Part shown: one piece after another, positions 51,704-64,000 of the stretch
Layout of the letters: every line of letters starts with the position of its first letter
How positions within the stretch are numbered: the stretch's first letter is position 1
Position numbers and translations under genes: made by a program
DNA from: Varanus komodoensis
Taxonomy: Eukaryota; Chordata; Lepidosauria; Squamata; Varanidae
Direction of reading: 5' to 3'
DNA: 64,000 nucleotides
NCBI RefSeq assembly: GCF_004798865.1
Contig: NW_025335440.1
Coordinates: forward strand, 2,274,993-2,338,992
The notes under the pieces: model-generated
Told to the model about the DNA's origin: nothing
Databases searched by the model: none
What the model saw: only the letters and a program-made list of their open reading frames with translations

Positions 51704-52454
51704 ATGCTTGTCCTGAACAGGGAAAAGTAGCAATTGGTCATGGTATGGCTGCCCCTTGCTGCGTCTTTCATTACTTCAAGGGCAGAGGAGGGACTGGAGG
51801 AGAAAAGACGCTTCTTGGGCTTTCTTCAGTCAAAACCACAGAGACGTTCTGACCATTCCTGAACCTTCCATTGCAGTCAATCTTCCACTGTAATCATCAG
51901 TCTAGAGGAAACTGCTTTTCACCAGGCACTGACTGCTTCATCTATGAGAGTAGCTCAGTAGGAGTTGCTCCCAAGGGTCTCAGATGGGGCTTTCCCCAGC
52001 TCTACCTGGAATTGCTCTGGGACCTTCTGCGTGCAATGCATGAGCTCTTCTGCAGCTGAGCTTTGCGCCTTCCTCAGGCTAAATATTGTTTGCACCCAAG
52101 AATGTCCTATGTGCATCAATGAACAAATACATATGGGTAGAGGCAATATGGTCAGGACAGCGTCACCTCTGTATTATTTTGATGCTGAGCCAAGGAGACC
52201 CAAATTATGTGTCGAGAAAAGGCAATCTCTAAAGGCTACATCAGCTTGCTTAGCCTGTCTGCATAATTTTCCCTGTGTTACATGATGGACTCTGCATTGA
52301 TTTCACCTGATTTGCATAACAGAGGAGGGCACGGATCACTGTAGGGCACAGGAATCCATAAACAGCCCCTTTCCTCCAGCTTGCAAATTTCAGGAGGCAC
52401 CACCTATATATTCCATTTATTCACAGAATAAACAGGTTGAAGTACTCCTAACAG

Positions 52455-52509
52455 AATAATAATAATAACAACAAGAAGAACAAGAACAAGAACAAGAACA
52501 ACAACAATC
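52455..52509. repeat. (AAT)n(AAC)n(AAGAAC)n compound repeat
   Basis: aataataataataac, then aacaagaagaac, then caagaacaagaacaagaac units. Confidence 0.9.
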
Positions 52510-53280
52510 CCACAGCAATAAAGGTATACAGAATTTTTCAAACTTAACTTCAAGGCCCCGGGGATAAGAAATCCCTTACTTACTTTGAAAGGAAAGCCAG
52601 AATTTCTGGGAAGCAAACAATGGCTGGAAAGGGCACGTGTGCTAGATGGAGGTGGGAGTCAGAAAAGGAGGAAAGGGCGGCTGGCGGTAGATGAATGTAT
52701 GGAGCAGACTGACGGGGCAAGGAAGTGACAGGTGTGTGGCAAAAGACAGGTAGCCAGAAGTAGCCAGCTTTGAGTATAATGGATTCGCAATGTAGGCAGT
52801 GAGTGACAGGTTGCCTCAACAATGGAAAGGAAAGATTATTTCCCTGAGTCATTTTTCTGAGTCATACCAAATTCTTTTGGAATTCCTCAGAATATTCTGC
52901 CTAAGTAAGAACTACCAAATCCAGCTGAAGGAGTGATGATGCTGATGATAACTGGGGTTCATTGTGCCCTTCTGAGCTATTTTTAAACCTTGGCAAACAG
53001 GGACTTGTTTGCACGCACCTCTTTCCTTAAGATGCTTGTGACTTCTCCTCTCATTTGCCAGCTGGTTGTATGAATGTTTCCAGGCTGGCCAAACACCAAA
53101 TATAAATCTTTGCTGCTTGTTCTGCCATCTTCTGCTCGCTCTCCGTGCTACAGGATTTGCTTCTGGGTGCATTCCGCCTCCCTGCTGCCCCGTGCTGGAC
53201 TCTTGAAGCTCTGTGCATTGTTTTGGCAGCATATGAAAAACTCATTGCTGAATCGCATTTCCTGGATTGACCTGAGTTCA

Positions 53281-53580
<300 letters not shown>

Positions 53581-54164
53581 TTAGCCCCTTGTTAAAGGAC
53601 CAAGAAGGAACAGGCTGGAAGACTAATTTTTCTGCCCTCCAGCAACCAAGTCTCTGAAACTCAAATGCAGTGGGCTTGAAGGCATCTAAGACCGTCTGTT
53701 CTACATTCACAGGCTGTGTGAACCACCAAGTAAATGCATCCCCGGAAGCCATGCACGGAGAGACACAGGGGCTCCATAGCCGCTGTGATTGGGCTGGGAA
53801 AGCAGAGAAGGTTAAGCTGCTGGCAGACCAAATTCTCAGGGACTGGACTTGGTTGGGTCACAACTTAGGCTTGTGTTTGCCTTCAGATGTTGCTTTAAGG
53901 CAGGTTCAACTCGTGCTCGAACCTCACATGTCAAGTCACAAACAGAACAGCCACATAAGCAAAAGAACAGAAAAAGATCTATACACACTTGGCCTGTAAG
54001 GCAGGTGCAACTGAAGGAATATTGAACCATGAAAACAAAAGCAAAAGCAAAATGATCTACCCACTAAAGCAGATCAGCCAACCCAATGTGCATTTGTGGG
54101 GAAGTTTAGGGAGCTGAAGATTGTCTTCCCTTCTTCTCCCCAACCTCATCTAGTCTGCAGTCCT

Positions 54165-54230
54165 GGACTTACCTGGGAGTGCAAACTCCATTGAACTCAG
54201 CTGAGCTTACTTCTAAACATTTTAGATACT
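54165..54230. repeat. Copy of the 'gcttactcc' palindromic repeat
   Basis: gacttacctgggagtgcaaa, ctccattgaactcagctgag and cttacttctaaac: both inverted halves are recognisable, as at 19745. Confidence 0.5.
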
Positions 54231-54399
54231 AAAATAAATCAAACTATTTCTAAACATACTTCTCTTGGTTTTAGAGATACCCCACTGTTTTGTGGCTGAA
54301 TTTAAGTACAATTGTGTAACATCGATCTATGACCTCTAACTTCGTAACCAGAAGGGCTAAAAAAGCAGAAGTATTTATTTGTCTTATACCAGGGTGAGC

Positions 54400-54505
54400 A
54401 ACTTGTAGATGTTTTGACCTAGAACTCCTGCCCTCCCTCACCATTGACTGTGCTGGCAAGGAATGCTGGGGTTTGTAGGCAAAAGCATCTGGGGGTCTTG
54501 TCTTA
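54400..54505. repeat. Palindromic DNA element, diverged
   Basis: acttgtagatgttttgacct, agaactcctgccctccc and, inverted, aatgctggggtttgtaggca with agcatctggggg. Same family as 14177. Confidence 0.45.
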
Positions 54506-54674
54506 AAGAGCTAAACTGAAACTGACAGTAAATATAACTGGGATTGTGCAGGAGGCGGCAAAACCATGAAGAAGGGGGAACAGAATGGAGCAACTGGAAG
54601 AGAGTATGGCTGGCAAGCTGGAATCCTGAATGGCAGGGCCAAATGCATCAAAGATAGGACTACCACATGATGGG

Positions 54675-54757
54675 GATTACATAAGCAGAGCTGGCTGGCG
54701 CAGGGGGTCAGACTAGAACAGGGAGGCCCCTGCAGAGTTGCTTTGTTTCTATGTATG
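54675..54757 (+). mobile_element. CR1 LINE 3' fragment
   Basis: agctggctggcgcagggggt, cagactagaacagggaggcc, then tgctttgtttctatgtatga: the last 80 bases of a CR1 of the same type as at 30530-30595. Confidence 0.7.
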
Positions 54758-55429
54758 ACTCCTCACTGTGATGCTTCGTTGCAGGCCCCGCTTGTAGAAA
54801 CAAACCTGGCTTTATGCTCATCAGCACACTAGTAGCATCACTAGCATCAGCCTATTTACCTTAGCTAGTTTTTTAAAAAGAAAAGAAAAATTAAGGGATT
54901 TCCTCATTCTCACAATAAAAAATGAAGCCGGAATAAAGGGAAAGGGCACATGGCACACAAGAGTCAGGGTATGTAGGACAAATTGCCCTAGAAAGAGGAA
55001 TGTCTTCAGCAGCAACATAAATATAGAAAGAGACAACAGGGTCCTTCCATCAGAAGCCGGGGTTTTCCCTCACCCCAGCCCCAGAAATGGCCGAGAGAGC
55101 ATGAAAAGGTGGAGACAAGAACTGGAAAAGAACTGCTGGGGGAGTGGACTGAATGTGAGTAGCAGAAATTTTTAGGAACAGAAGGACATGGGACAATCTT
55201 CCCCAGCCTGGATGCTGGCTAGGGCTCTCTTCTTCTCCTTTCAGGCGTGTAAGAAAGAGCACTGCAGGCGTGTAAGAAAAACCACACTGGACCAGCCCAG
55301 GGGCAATCCCGTCTGCTCACTCAGGGGACAACCAGCTGCCCAGAGAAGGAATCAAAGTGGGACAGGAGCACATCAGTGCCTGCCCTTCTGTGCATGTCCT
55401 CCAGGAATGACATGTCCAGGCACACTGCC

Positions 55430-55560
55430 TCAGATGCTGGGGATCAGACAGTTCCAGTCCATGGAATTGTCTAATTCCCTTTTAAAGCCATCTAAAAGTG
55501 TGATCATCACGAGAACTTCTGAGTGCAGCTTGGGAAAGGCTGAAATGAAGCAAGGTGCTC
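55430..55560 (-). mobile_element. L3/CR1-like LINE 3' relic
   Basis: attcccttttaaagccatct, then agtgtgatcatcacgagaac matches the complement of the L3-like end ('...gtggccaccaatttggatggctttaaaa'). Only this short part is clear. Confidence 0.45.
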
Positions 55561-56727
55561 CAGGTGTACAGATGAGAGACATGTGGAAAGGAAATCATTA
55601 AAAGAGTGATAAGGGTTCGGGGAGAGGGTGGAATAGGGGATGAGCAGGAAAAATGGGAAACGCACTTGCGCACACGCACACACAGATAGGCACACACAGC
55701 CCTTTGGCACCCGGCGAGTAGGTCATGTGGGGGGAATCTGGTCCAGAGAACAGTTCATGATACTCCAGAAGTTCACAGCATGAAGTCACTGAATCTATGA
55801 GGGAGGGTGAGATGGTGCTGGGCAGTCACATTGCAACAGGACTGCTGATGCCTCCTGGTGGCCGTGTTTTTGCATGGCCCTATTGAAACACACAAGGCAG
55901 GTGTCGAGTGTGGGCATAGTGGGCACCTGCATGGGCCCACAGCCCCGTAGGGCCCACTGTCAAGAGCTGCTCCTCCTCTCGCTCTGGCCTGGGTAACGGG
56001 GGTGGGAGACGGATCGTCAGCCCCAGCCTCCTTACTCCCTGCCTGTCAAGCAAACAAAGGGTAGTGAGGCTGAGAAAAAGTATAAGGGGCAAGGGCAGCT
56101 AGTGACCGTGGTGGTGAGAAGGAGCTTTCCTTGAGGAGAGGAGCTTCTGAGGCCGTCTTGGCCCAGGCTTTCAACGCCCGGAAGGCAGGGCTGTGCACCC
56201 AGAGCCAGGCCTACAGGGCTTTCCATAGAAGTGGCACGCTTGCACAGCCCACCTTCCTGCAGGCATGGAGGAGCTCCCCGGAGCATGGACCAGGGGCATC
56301 TTGGGACCAATGTCAAACACATGCGCTCCATGGGATATGACCTCACTCCCCTGCCCTTATTGTTTGGTGAATGGGAGACTGGGGGTGGGTGGGGTGAAGA
56401 TCTCAGAAAGAGAATCCTGGCATGAGTCACACGGCCATTCAGGGAGGGTTAGCCCAGTTAGTCCAAAGCATTCAACTGGCTCTCTCCTCCCTGGTCCATC
56501 TACATGCAGAAGTCAACTTGATTGCCAGCCAAATCCTACTTCAGTATTGGAGATGGGATCATGTCTTCTGCTGTACCCAAGAGAAGTTTAATGGACTCAG
56601 TGGTAGCTGCACCGCCCCCAGTCCAAACATCGGCCAATAGAGCTGGCTGCTCCACTTTGCCTTATATGAGCAGGAGGGTCTTCCTCACTGGTCTGGCAGG
56701 TCTCCTTGTAGTCCCTCTCCCTTGGCC

Positions 56728-57365
56728 ATAGAATCATAGACCTATATAAGAGCTGCAAGGGTCCCAAAGGCCTGCCCAGTGTATGTCTCCAAGTCAAGCA
56801 TTACTTTCATGAATGCCTCCAGGGGGGGAGGGTCCATGACCCCCAAGATCATTGGTTCCATCACTGCATTGCTCTAACAGCCAGGGGTGTTTCCTGATGT
56901 TCAGATGGAATCTGGCTTTCTTGCAACTTGAGCCCATCAATCCATGTCCTGCTCTCTGGGATGATTGAGGAGACATCCTGGCCCTTCTCTAATTGAGACC
57001 ACCTTTCAAATACCTGAAGAGTATTCAGTCTTTCCTCAGTTATTCCCACGCCATACATGCCCCGCCTTTTCAATCTCTCCTCACAGGGTTTTGTCTCCAG
57101 TTCCTGAAACATCCTTGTTGCCTCCTCTGAACCTTTCTAGTTCATCTGCATCTTTCATCAACTGTGGTGCCCAGAACTGGACACAGTACTCCAAATGGGA
57201 CCTAATCAGTGCTGCATAAAGAGGAACAAGTACTTCACATGATTTGGAAGTGATACTTCCATCAATGTAGCCCAAAACAGCATTTGCCCTTCTTATAGCA
57301 ACATCACATTGTTCAACTTGAGATCTACAACAGTTCCAAGATCCACATCACTAGCAGTTAACACC
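56728..57365 (-). mobile_element. CR1 LINE, old 3' part
   Basis: The 3' end on the left is atagaatcatagacc. In minus sense the coding part reads VPLYAALIRSHLEYCVQFWA and, in another frame, LETKPCEERLKRRGMYGV and EKGQDVSSIIPESRTW, matching CR1 ORF2 C-terminal text (compare LETLPCEERLREVGIEK at 18868-19179). The element is 5'-truncated and has several frame changes. Confidence 0.8.
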
Positions 57366-57823
57366 AGAATGGATGGCGGTCATCCTGATAAATTTCTGCC
57401 TGACATCCCCCAGTTTAGGAATTGTGCTGGCCCTGAGGCCTGATATGAACGGAACATGAGAGGTTCCTGTTTTCTCATTTTGGTCCTAATCAGATAACGT
57501 GCATTGCCCGACAATGAGCTCTCTGCATTTCCGACATGGACTGCAGCCTTTGACTGACCCCCTGTATGTTTCTTTCTGGTGTTATGGTGGAAGCACAAGC
57601 TGTACAAAAGAAGAAATGCCGATCTGAAGCTGCTGCCCAAATCATCCTGCCCTGCCCTTAATCACAGGGGAGCTGCTGTATGCTGAACCAGGCCATTGGT
57701 CCACTTACATCAATGTACTGTGGACATTGATGAGGTTCAGATAACTGCACCCAAGGCTTGAGGATGGGTTGTAGATCAGCTGCCATTGAGGTGGAGGTGG
57801 CTGTTGACATCACTTACAATGTT

Positions 57824-57965
57824 CCTGAACCCAGCCACGCTAAGTAACCATAGTCTCTTAACCATGAACAACCAATGAGGCGAGTCCATGGTTTGCTCTT
57901 GGCTTGTGAACTGTGAGTTGTTCATGGTTAGCAAACCCTGGATTGTTATTGTGTCTGGGTTGAGG
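57824..57965. mobile_element. Inverted-repeat MITE
   Basis: Outer arms cctgaacccagcca (57824-57837) and tgtctgggttgagg (57952-57965) match after inversion at 11 of 14 bases. Inner arms ttaaccatgaacaac (57858-57872) and gttgttcatggtta (57917-57930) match almost perfectly. Nested arms make a 142-bp hairpin-forming element. Superfamily not assigned, and no clear target duplication was seen. Confidence 0.6.
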
Positions 57966-59164
57966 CAACCTGATAGCCTGTATTTCAAACTTGGTCTGCT
58001 TTGTACAATGGGATTTAGGTGAACTGTCCCTCTATGTCTTCCCAAAGTCAGAGAAGACTGCGACCAAGGTGCATACACCTTCACACTACAGAGGCTTGGT
58101 TGCATGAATGAATGCGAGCAAAAGGAAGGAAGGGATGTCTGTATGTTTCACACGAGAGCATTAGGAACATGCAGAACCGAGGGGTTAAGACTAACCAGCA
58201 GCACCCCTGTGTCTGATGGATCTTTGAGGACTACCCCAGGATGAGAGAGCGGAGCAGAGGAGAGACCAGCTGCTGCAGGTGACAGGCTCTCTGGTCGCCA
58301 CTGTCGGCCTTTTGTACTCTTGGGGCGACTGTTTGCAGTTTGCATTGATCACTAATGCCCCCGTGCATAGGTAAGGTTTACCTTGGCTTACCCATTGCCA
58401 ATACATAATAATTGATATGATGCTGCAATTACTGATTTTGCCTAAACTGCAGCTAATCCCAACTGTTATAATGCTGGCACTCATTCATTATTTTATTATT
58501 TACTATTAATTTAAAACTTTTATGTGCCGTCACCACATGTCTCGGCATTAAGGGGTGGGCTGTTTCTATCGCTGTGATACAATTCTGGTAACTGATGCAT
58601 TTGTAGGTTTTCTTTTATGGCTGTAACCCTCCCAGTGAATTTTGGTACTTGGGTGGTGTAGCAATGTCATAAATGAAGTAACAAATCAGTCAAGTGGTCT
58701 TCAAGGTGCGCAACTCCAACAGGGATTGACCTCCACAATGGTAACAAGAGCCTCTAAGTTAGCTAGCCATGAAACCTTGATGAAATTTTCCACGGAACTG
58801 TGCAGGGCATCTTTTGATGGGGCAGCTGGGGAGCATCCACAAGAACCAATATACACAGTTGTCCCCAGTCATCTGTCCAAGATCTTGGAGACTTGAGGTG
58901 GACTTTGGGGGTTCTCCTCACCCTGGCTTTCCTGACAACCTTTCACTACAGCCAACAGTGACACAAGGACTCCAGAGTACTGCTGGAGGAGAAAAACTCT
59001 GGACAGAGCTACATCCATTGATGTAAATAAGTTCCCAGGTTTTCTCCCAAAGCCTTAAAGCAACCACTGGCCAGCATTACATACTGGGGATATCTGAAGG
59101 CCAAAAAACAAGATCTCCCAAGGACAAGTAACCAGATGACTGCCAGCTTTCTCAACATACTACA

Positions 59165-59232
59165 ATTGTAGGCTGCCTTAACCGCTTTTCTAACTGCAGA
59201 AAGGTGAGATGGAACTCAATCAATAAATGAAT
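59165..59232 (+). repeat. Probable L2-type tail
   Basis: ggctgccttaaccgcttttc and aaggtgagatggaactcaat with caataaatgaatt resembles the 3' end of L2-linked repeats. Weak. Confidence 0.35.
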
Positions 59233-60367
59233 TGTCAGAAAGGCTGGGATTTTGCATCTGGAAGGATTTTTAATGAAATATACAAATCTAGTTTATCTGT
59301 CTAACTGATCTGATTAGTAATATCATAACGGTACGGTAAGTTTTCCCTTATTCCAAATGAAACTGCTATGGATTTCATTTACGGAGTCGGATATTTATGT
59401 AAAATGTTCTCTTAGGCTGATTTAATTCGTTCAGTTTGGCTTCAGAGTATCAGCAGGGACTCTAGAAGCTTGGCAGACGGAGTGCCAAGCAGATGTCAAG
59501 AGAAAGGAAGGGGCAGAGCTGCACAAACGCTGCAGGAAAGCTTCGAAATGGCCCATGATGGAAAGATCCAGAGAAGGGAGTTTGCTTGCTTGCTTGTTTC
59601 GTAAAGGGTCACGGGCCCTGTTGGGCCTCAAGGTCATCACCACATTATGGGGCAGGGACAAGAGCAGCCAGGACACACAGACTCCAGTTCCTGTCCTTCT
59701 GAACGCCCCAGCACAAGTTCATCTTGTCCTTTGCTGTTCTCAGAGACCCCAAGAAGAGTACACGTGTGCCTAATGAGACAAAGGCACTCCGATATTGTGG
59801 TTAAATTGGTCTTTGTGGTGGACAATGGAATAACCCTACCGGGCTGGCATTGGGCAGTTCCCTGAAAGTCAGCTAACGCCACAACCTCTTCATGGCAGCA
59901 TATGGAACTCAAGTTGCACAGTAAAGCATTTCCTCAGAGCACCCAAGGAGCTGGATATTGACTCTTCAGCACTCAGTGGCCCATGAAACTTCCATCTCTT
60001 TTGGTTTTGCCAGAGGACGATGAACTTGGGAGATCGCACATCATACCTGTTTGGATTCCCAAGGTCACTGTGTCCAATCTCTCTCCCTCCCCACTCCAGC
60101 TGAGTGGAGAAAATCCCAGTTAGAAATTTGGAACACTTAGAAATCTGGTGCCAGTTCCTGGAATTTGAAGCCTTTTACAAGACATCCTGCCTGAGATGAG
60201 GGGAAAAGTTGGGCACTGGGAGACGTAGGGTGTGTCCCGCCCTCATTCAAGGAAACTGCGTCTTGTATCTTGAGAGACTCCAGAGAGTCCAGAAGAACAA
60301 ACACGGAGAAACCAAGGCGGCATGAATAGCCAGCCAAGGTTCTCAGCAAGGGGGTTATTGGATGCTA

Positions 60368-60763
<396 letters not shown>

Positions 60764-61434
60764 CTATTTGTGGTAGGTTATAGGGTGGGCAACCAACGCA
60801 AGAAAGCAACATTGTTTAAGGAAAGCCACTGGCATTTCTCCCAGCCTGCCTGGGAGAAGGATTGGCCCACGGGATATGAGCTGCCGCACCCACAAAGTTT
60901 GGTGAGCCTGTAGTCCAAGGAGCTTCCTTTGGAGTAAGGAACTGAGTGCCCTGCCTGCAGCTGATGCAGAGATGGTGCAGTCGGGGGCTGCTCTGGGTGG
61001 ATCTCCCCTGGAGACCCTCCCGGCATACAAAGGAAGAGGCAGCTGCTCTCCAGGGGCTACTGAGTCAATGCTTAGCTTTATCGGCCAAAGCCAGCCCCTT
61101 GCACTGTGACTTCAAAAGAAAAAGGAACTGCTGCATATGCTAGAGTGTGTCCAAGAGGGTGCTCTAGCAAGCACACAAGGAAACAAAAATTAGTGTTGCC
61201 CTGCAAAAAAGATGCAATGAAGACCCTGATTCTAGAGAGCTGGTGTGCAGGGTCATGGAAGAAGCCAGGTACTTACAATGCCTGCACATTTCCCAGCATG
61301 CATGTGCAGAAGTGGCCCCTTGATCTGGGAAATCTAACATGTGAATACCATTGCCTTGGTATATACACTCATTCCTTAATATTCCCTTAGCATCTCTTAT
61401 TTCGATATCTCCATCTATTTATATCTATCAATAT

Positions 61435-61436
<2 letters not shown>

Positions 61437-61465
<29 letters not shown>
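61437..61465. repeat. (AC)n microsatellite
   Basis: About 14 ac units. Confidence 0.95.
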
Positions 61466-61469
<4 letters not shown>

Positions 61470-61489
61470 TCCTATTGTGACCTTAAGCT

Positions 61490-61562
61490 GGAATCTGAGA
61501 TGTGTCTGCTCAAAAGTAAGCCCTATTGAATTTAATGGGGCTTACTATCAAATAAATGGAGC
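61490..61562. repeat. Copy of the 'gcttactcc' palindromic repeat
   Basis: tgtctgctcaaaagtaagcc, ctattgaatttaatggggct and tactatcaaataaatgga. The centre ttgaatttaa is a near-perfect palindrome, as expected for the family at 19745. Confidence 0.55.
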
Positions 61563-63229
61563 CCAAATTTCACAATTCTTTCACAGTATATTTTAGTGGT
61601 ACATGTAATGTTTGTGGGATTTGTTGGTTAGGACATTGGGAACTGACTCTGTGGATTTCAATGGGGCATTTTCTCGGCAATCCTGGATACTTGCATCGCT
61701 GAATCTGCCCAAACACCAGGACAAGGGCCCTTGGGGATCAGTGCAACCTCATGGTTTGCTGGCACAGTAATCAGTTCATTGTGGGTTTCCCAGTACAACA
61801 CACAAAAACAAGCAGTAAAACTCGGGGAGACTCCTGCCTGAGGTCTTGGAGAACTCTGCCTAGTTAGGAATGGCCAAAAGCACAACATTCAGCCTCAGAT
61901 TCTTCATCAAACCACATTTCTCCTTGGTTGTGTTCCTGAATTTGAACATATCCCCATCCTTTTTTCCCCATTTGGGCAAATTGCACACTTTTAAAAGTGC
62001 AACATTTAAAAAGTACACATGCACACACATTTAAAATGCATTTTCAAATTAATTACTTTAAATCCACTTTTTTTTTTTTTAGAAATGCACATTTTACCTG
62101 GCTAGAAATTCACATCTCTCCCTCAAAGATATATAGATTTAAGGGGGATTTGCATCTGTGTTGGAAAATGTGAACTTTTGGTGGGCATTTTCTGGGAATT
62201 GTGTTCCTGCTGGTGTTTGCCTTTGGGCCAGCAGACCGCCTGTGGCAGCAGGGGCTGCAAAGGGAAACGGCCTCCTTTCGCATCCCGGCCCGCGGTCACA
62301 GCCAGGCCACTGGCTCGCATGGCCACTGACTCAATGCCACATCAAGTGGTTCTGTGTGCCCCATGGATCATAAATGGATCGTGGCTGCCAAGTGAGGCCT
62401 TTTCTTCTTCCAACCCCCTCTCATCCCACGCTTGATGTTCCTGTTCCTTTTGTTTGGACCATATTTCAGGAGGAGGTGGGTGGATTGGGGTGCAAACGGA
62501 AATATACTTTTAGCAAGCAAAACAGTAACCAGCAGAAAAGTAAAAACTGAATATCGATTGACACCCACCCACCCTGCTGCCCCACTCACACACACAACCT
62601 GGCTTTCCTTGCAGAAAAAGGCAAGAGGTGGCAAAGGTGGGAAGCAGGCCCCTTCAGCGACTGCAAAGCCAAAGCAGCCCCCGGGGCTGGCTCCCACGGG
62701 CGGGCGGCCTGCCTGCCAGCGCTTGGGGAAGGCTGCCGCCAGCTGCAGTATCAACGGACGGCAACAGCCCATGCTTGGTCTGAGGCTCCGTGTCAGCTCT
62801 GACTGCCACGCTTGGTCTGAGAGACAGACTGCTCGGTTCCCAAAGGAGCAGTGGCCATCTGTTAATGGACCTGAGCATGTGTGAGCCAGCCCAGAGGTCG
62901 GTGCGCGAGAAGTGAGGGAAATCAACTCTGTGATTTCCAGGAGCCAGGCACAGCTGACTGTCCCTGAGATTCCTGAGTTTAAAGCTACCCCCTGCCCTTC
63001 ATGTCTCCCCTTGATGAGGCAGACTTCTAGCAACAAAGCAAAACAAAAGGTGAAGAGAGAGGGGGAGGGAGAGGGAGAGAGAAGCTTCTCAAAGTGTAAC
63101 TGCAGAATGGCAAGATGCTGTGTCCATTCAGCCAGTGGTCGTTCTTCACTTAAAACAAAACATTAAAAGACAGGTTGTTTGATATGCTGCCCACATGGCA
63201 AAGGGTAAAACTGAGGGCAGAACTGAGCC

Positions 63230-64000
63230 CTGGAAGTTATGTTTTCTGGCTCCCAGTTCTGGGGTCCACTAGGGTCAGTCGCAGAATCAGACCTGGAGAT
63301 TCCACTTAATTCGACACGGGCAGCTTCCCCGGCTTTGGTTTTAACAGAGCTGAATACAACTTGGTTAAGCTGGATCGGTTCTCTGGACCCATTTCAATCA
63401 GACTTTCAGACAGGAGATAGTACTGAGCCTCCTTTAATCCTCGTGGTGGATGACCTACGCCAAGAATTGGCTGAGGGGGAGCGGGTGGTCCTACAAGTTC
63501 TCCGGGACTTGTAAGCAGCTATGGGTGCATTAACCACGGTATCCTTCTGAACCATCTGGAAGGTCCCAGAGTGCACTCGTGCGCGAGTGTGTGCATGCAC
63601 TTTCTCCAGTGGCTTTAGGCCTTTCTGAGGCCCAGACGCTAGGACTCTAGGCTTCCTTCCTGGCACTGCTCCATCGGCCTCGTGTGTCTCACAAGTCATG
63701 CCCTGTCCCCACATTATTTAACCTCTAAATGAAACTCTTTGGGGAGATGATCCGAAGCACTGGCATCAGGTGCCATCCATATGTTGGCAATGTTTGTTAC
63801 ATGACTTCGGGGAAGCAGTCAATATATTTGAATGTTGCTTAAGTTCAGTAATGGCTTCGGTGATCGTGAACAAGCTGAGATCCAATCCATGGACGACGGG
63901 TGTTGTTGGTCAGAAGCAAGCCTGATTTGGGGATGGGGATTCAACCTGCTGTGGATGCAGGCATGTCTTCTTTGAAGCAGCGGGTTCATAGCTTGACAGC
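63230..64000 (+). mobile_element. L2 LINE reverse-transcriptase relic, runs off the window
   Basis: Reads DLEIPLNSTRAASPALVLTE, then WIGSLDPFQSDFQTGDSTEP and VVDDLRQELAEGERVVLQVL, the L2 segment before the LDLSAAFDTIDHGIL block. After a frame change, attaaccacggtatccttctgaacc recalls INHGILLN. Later, ttaacctctaaatgaaactc and tttggggagatgatccgaag recall LFNLYMKPLGEMIR, and gcatcaggtgccatccatat recalls GIRCHPY. Several frame changes and a gap near 63560-63680. The rest of the copy lies beyond 64000. Confidence 0.75.

Noticed and set aside
55245-55285. Repeated gcgtgtaagaaa as two splice-donor-like or regulatory sites
   Set aside because: Just a short local duplication 23 bases apart in an intron with no adjoining coding sequence.
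62368-63036. 222-codon minus-strand open frame
   Set aside because: No homology, domain pattern or conserved cysteines; GC-rich intron favours chance open frames, and it lies inside a CSMD2 intron.

Overview
The window is vertebrate intronic DNA carrying five small exons of one gene on the minus strand. I read the gene as CSMD2 (CUB and sushi multiple domains 2). The repeats (CR1, L2 and L3-like LINEs, a BovB/RTE LINE end, tRNA-derived SINEs, short palindromic DNA elements) fit a reptile, most likely a squamate. That is inferred from repeat style and remembered families, not from a database search.

Reading along the gene (minus strand, high to low coordinates), the exons are 60526-60650 (second part of a sushi domain), 53392-53513, 47368-47471 and 33282-33394 (three parts of one CUB domain), and 11617-11799 (a complete following sushi domain). 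All five have consensus AG/GT borders, their phases fit each other exactly (1, 0, 2, 1), and together they give 213 uninterrupted codons. By remembered CSMD domain order this is sushi 2 - CUB 3 - sushi 3 of the extracellular part of a very large type I membrane protein. Introns are about 7.0, 5.9, 14.0 and 21.5 kb. I found neither the exon holding the first part of the upstream sushi domain nor the next CUB exon, so both probably lie outside the window.

The rest is intron. 1-11.6 kb: a SINE, a 51-bp tandem repeat and a complete hAT-type MITE with target duplication (7347-7614). 11.8-33.3 kb: a minus-strand CR1 (about 18.6-19.7 kb), L2 3' ends, L3-like ends beside a BovB end (26.9-27.7 kb), and the best preserved CR1 (29.2-30.6 kb). 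33.4-47.4 kb: a long degenerate L2 (about 34.1-37.7 kb) holding a solo LTR with a 5-bp duplication and a 69-bp alternating purine-pyrimidine tract, a second plus-strand CR1 (40.2-41.3 kb), a nested CR1-in-LINE structure (45.6-46.5 kb) and a CT/poly-C tract. 47.5-64 kb: SINE pieces, a 106-bp tandem repeat, old CR1 pieces, a small inverted-repeat MITE and an L2 reverse-transcriptase relic running off the right edge.

I saw no second host gene, RNA gene, CRISPR array or novel multi-gene system. The notable points are the clean exon chain, the nested insertions, the palindromic repeat families and the unusual-DNA tracts.
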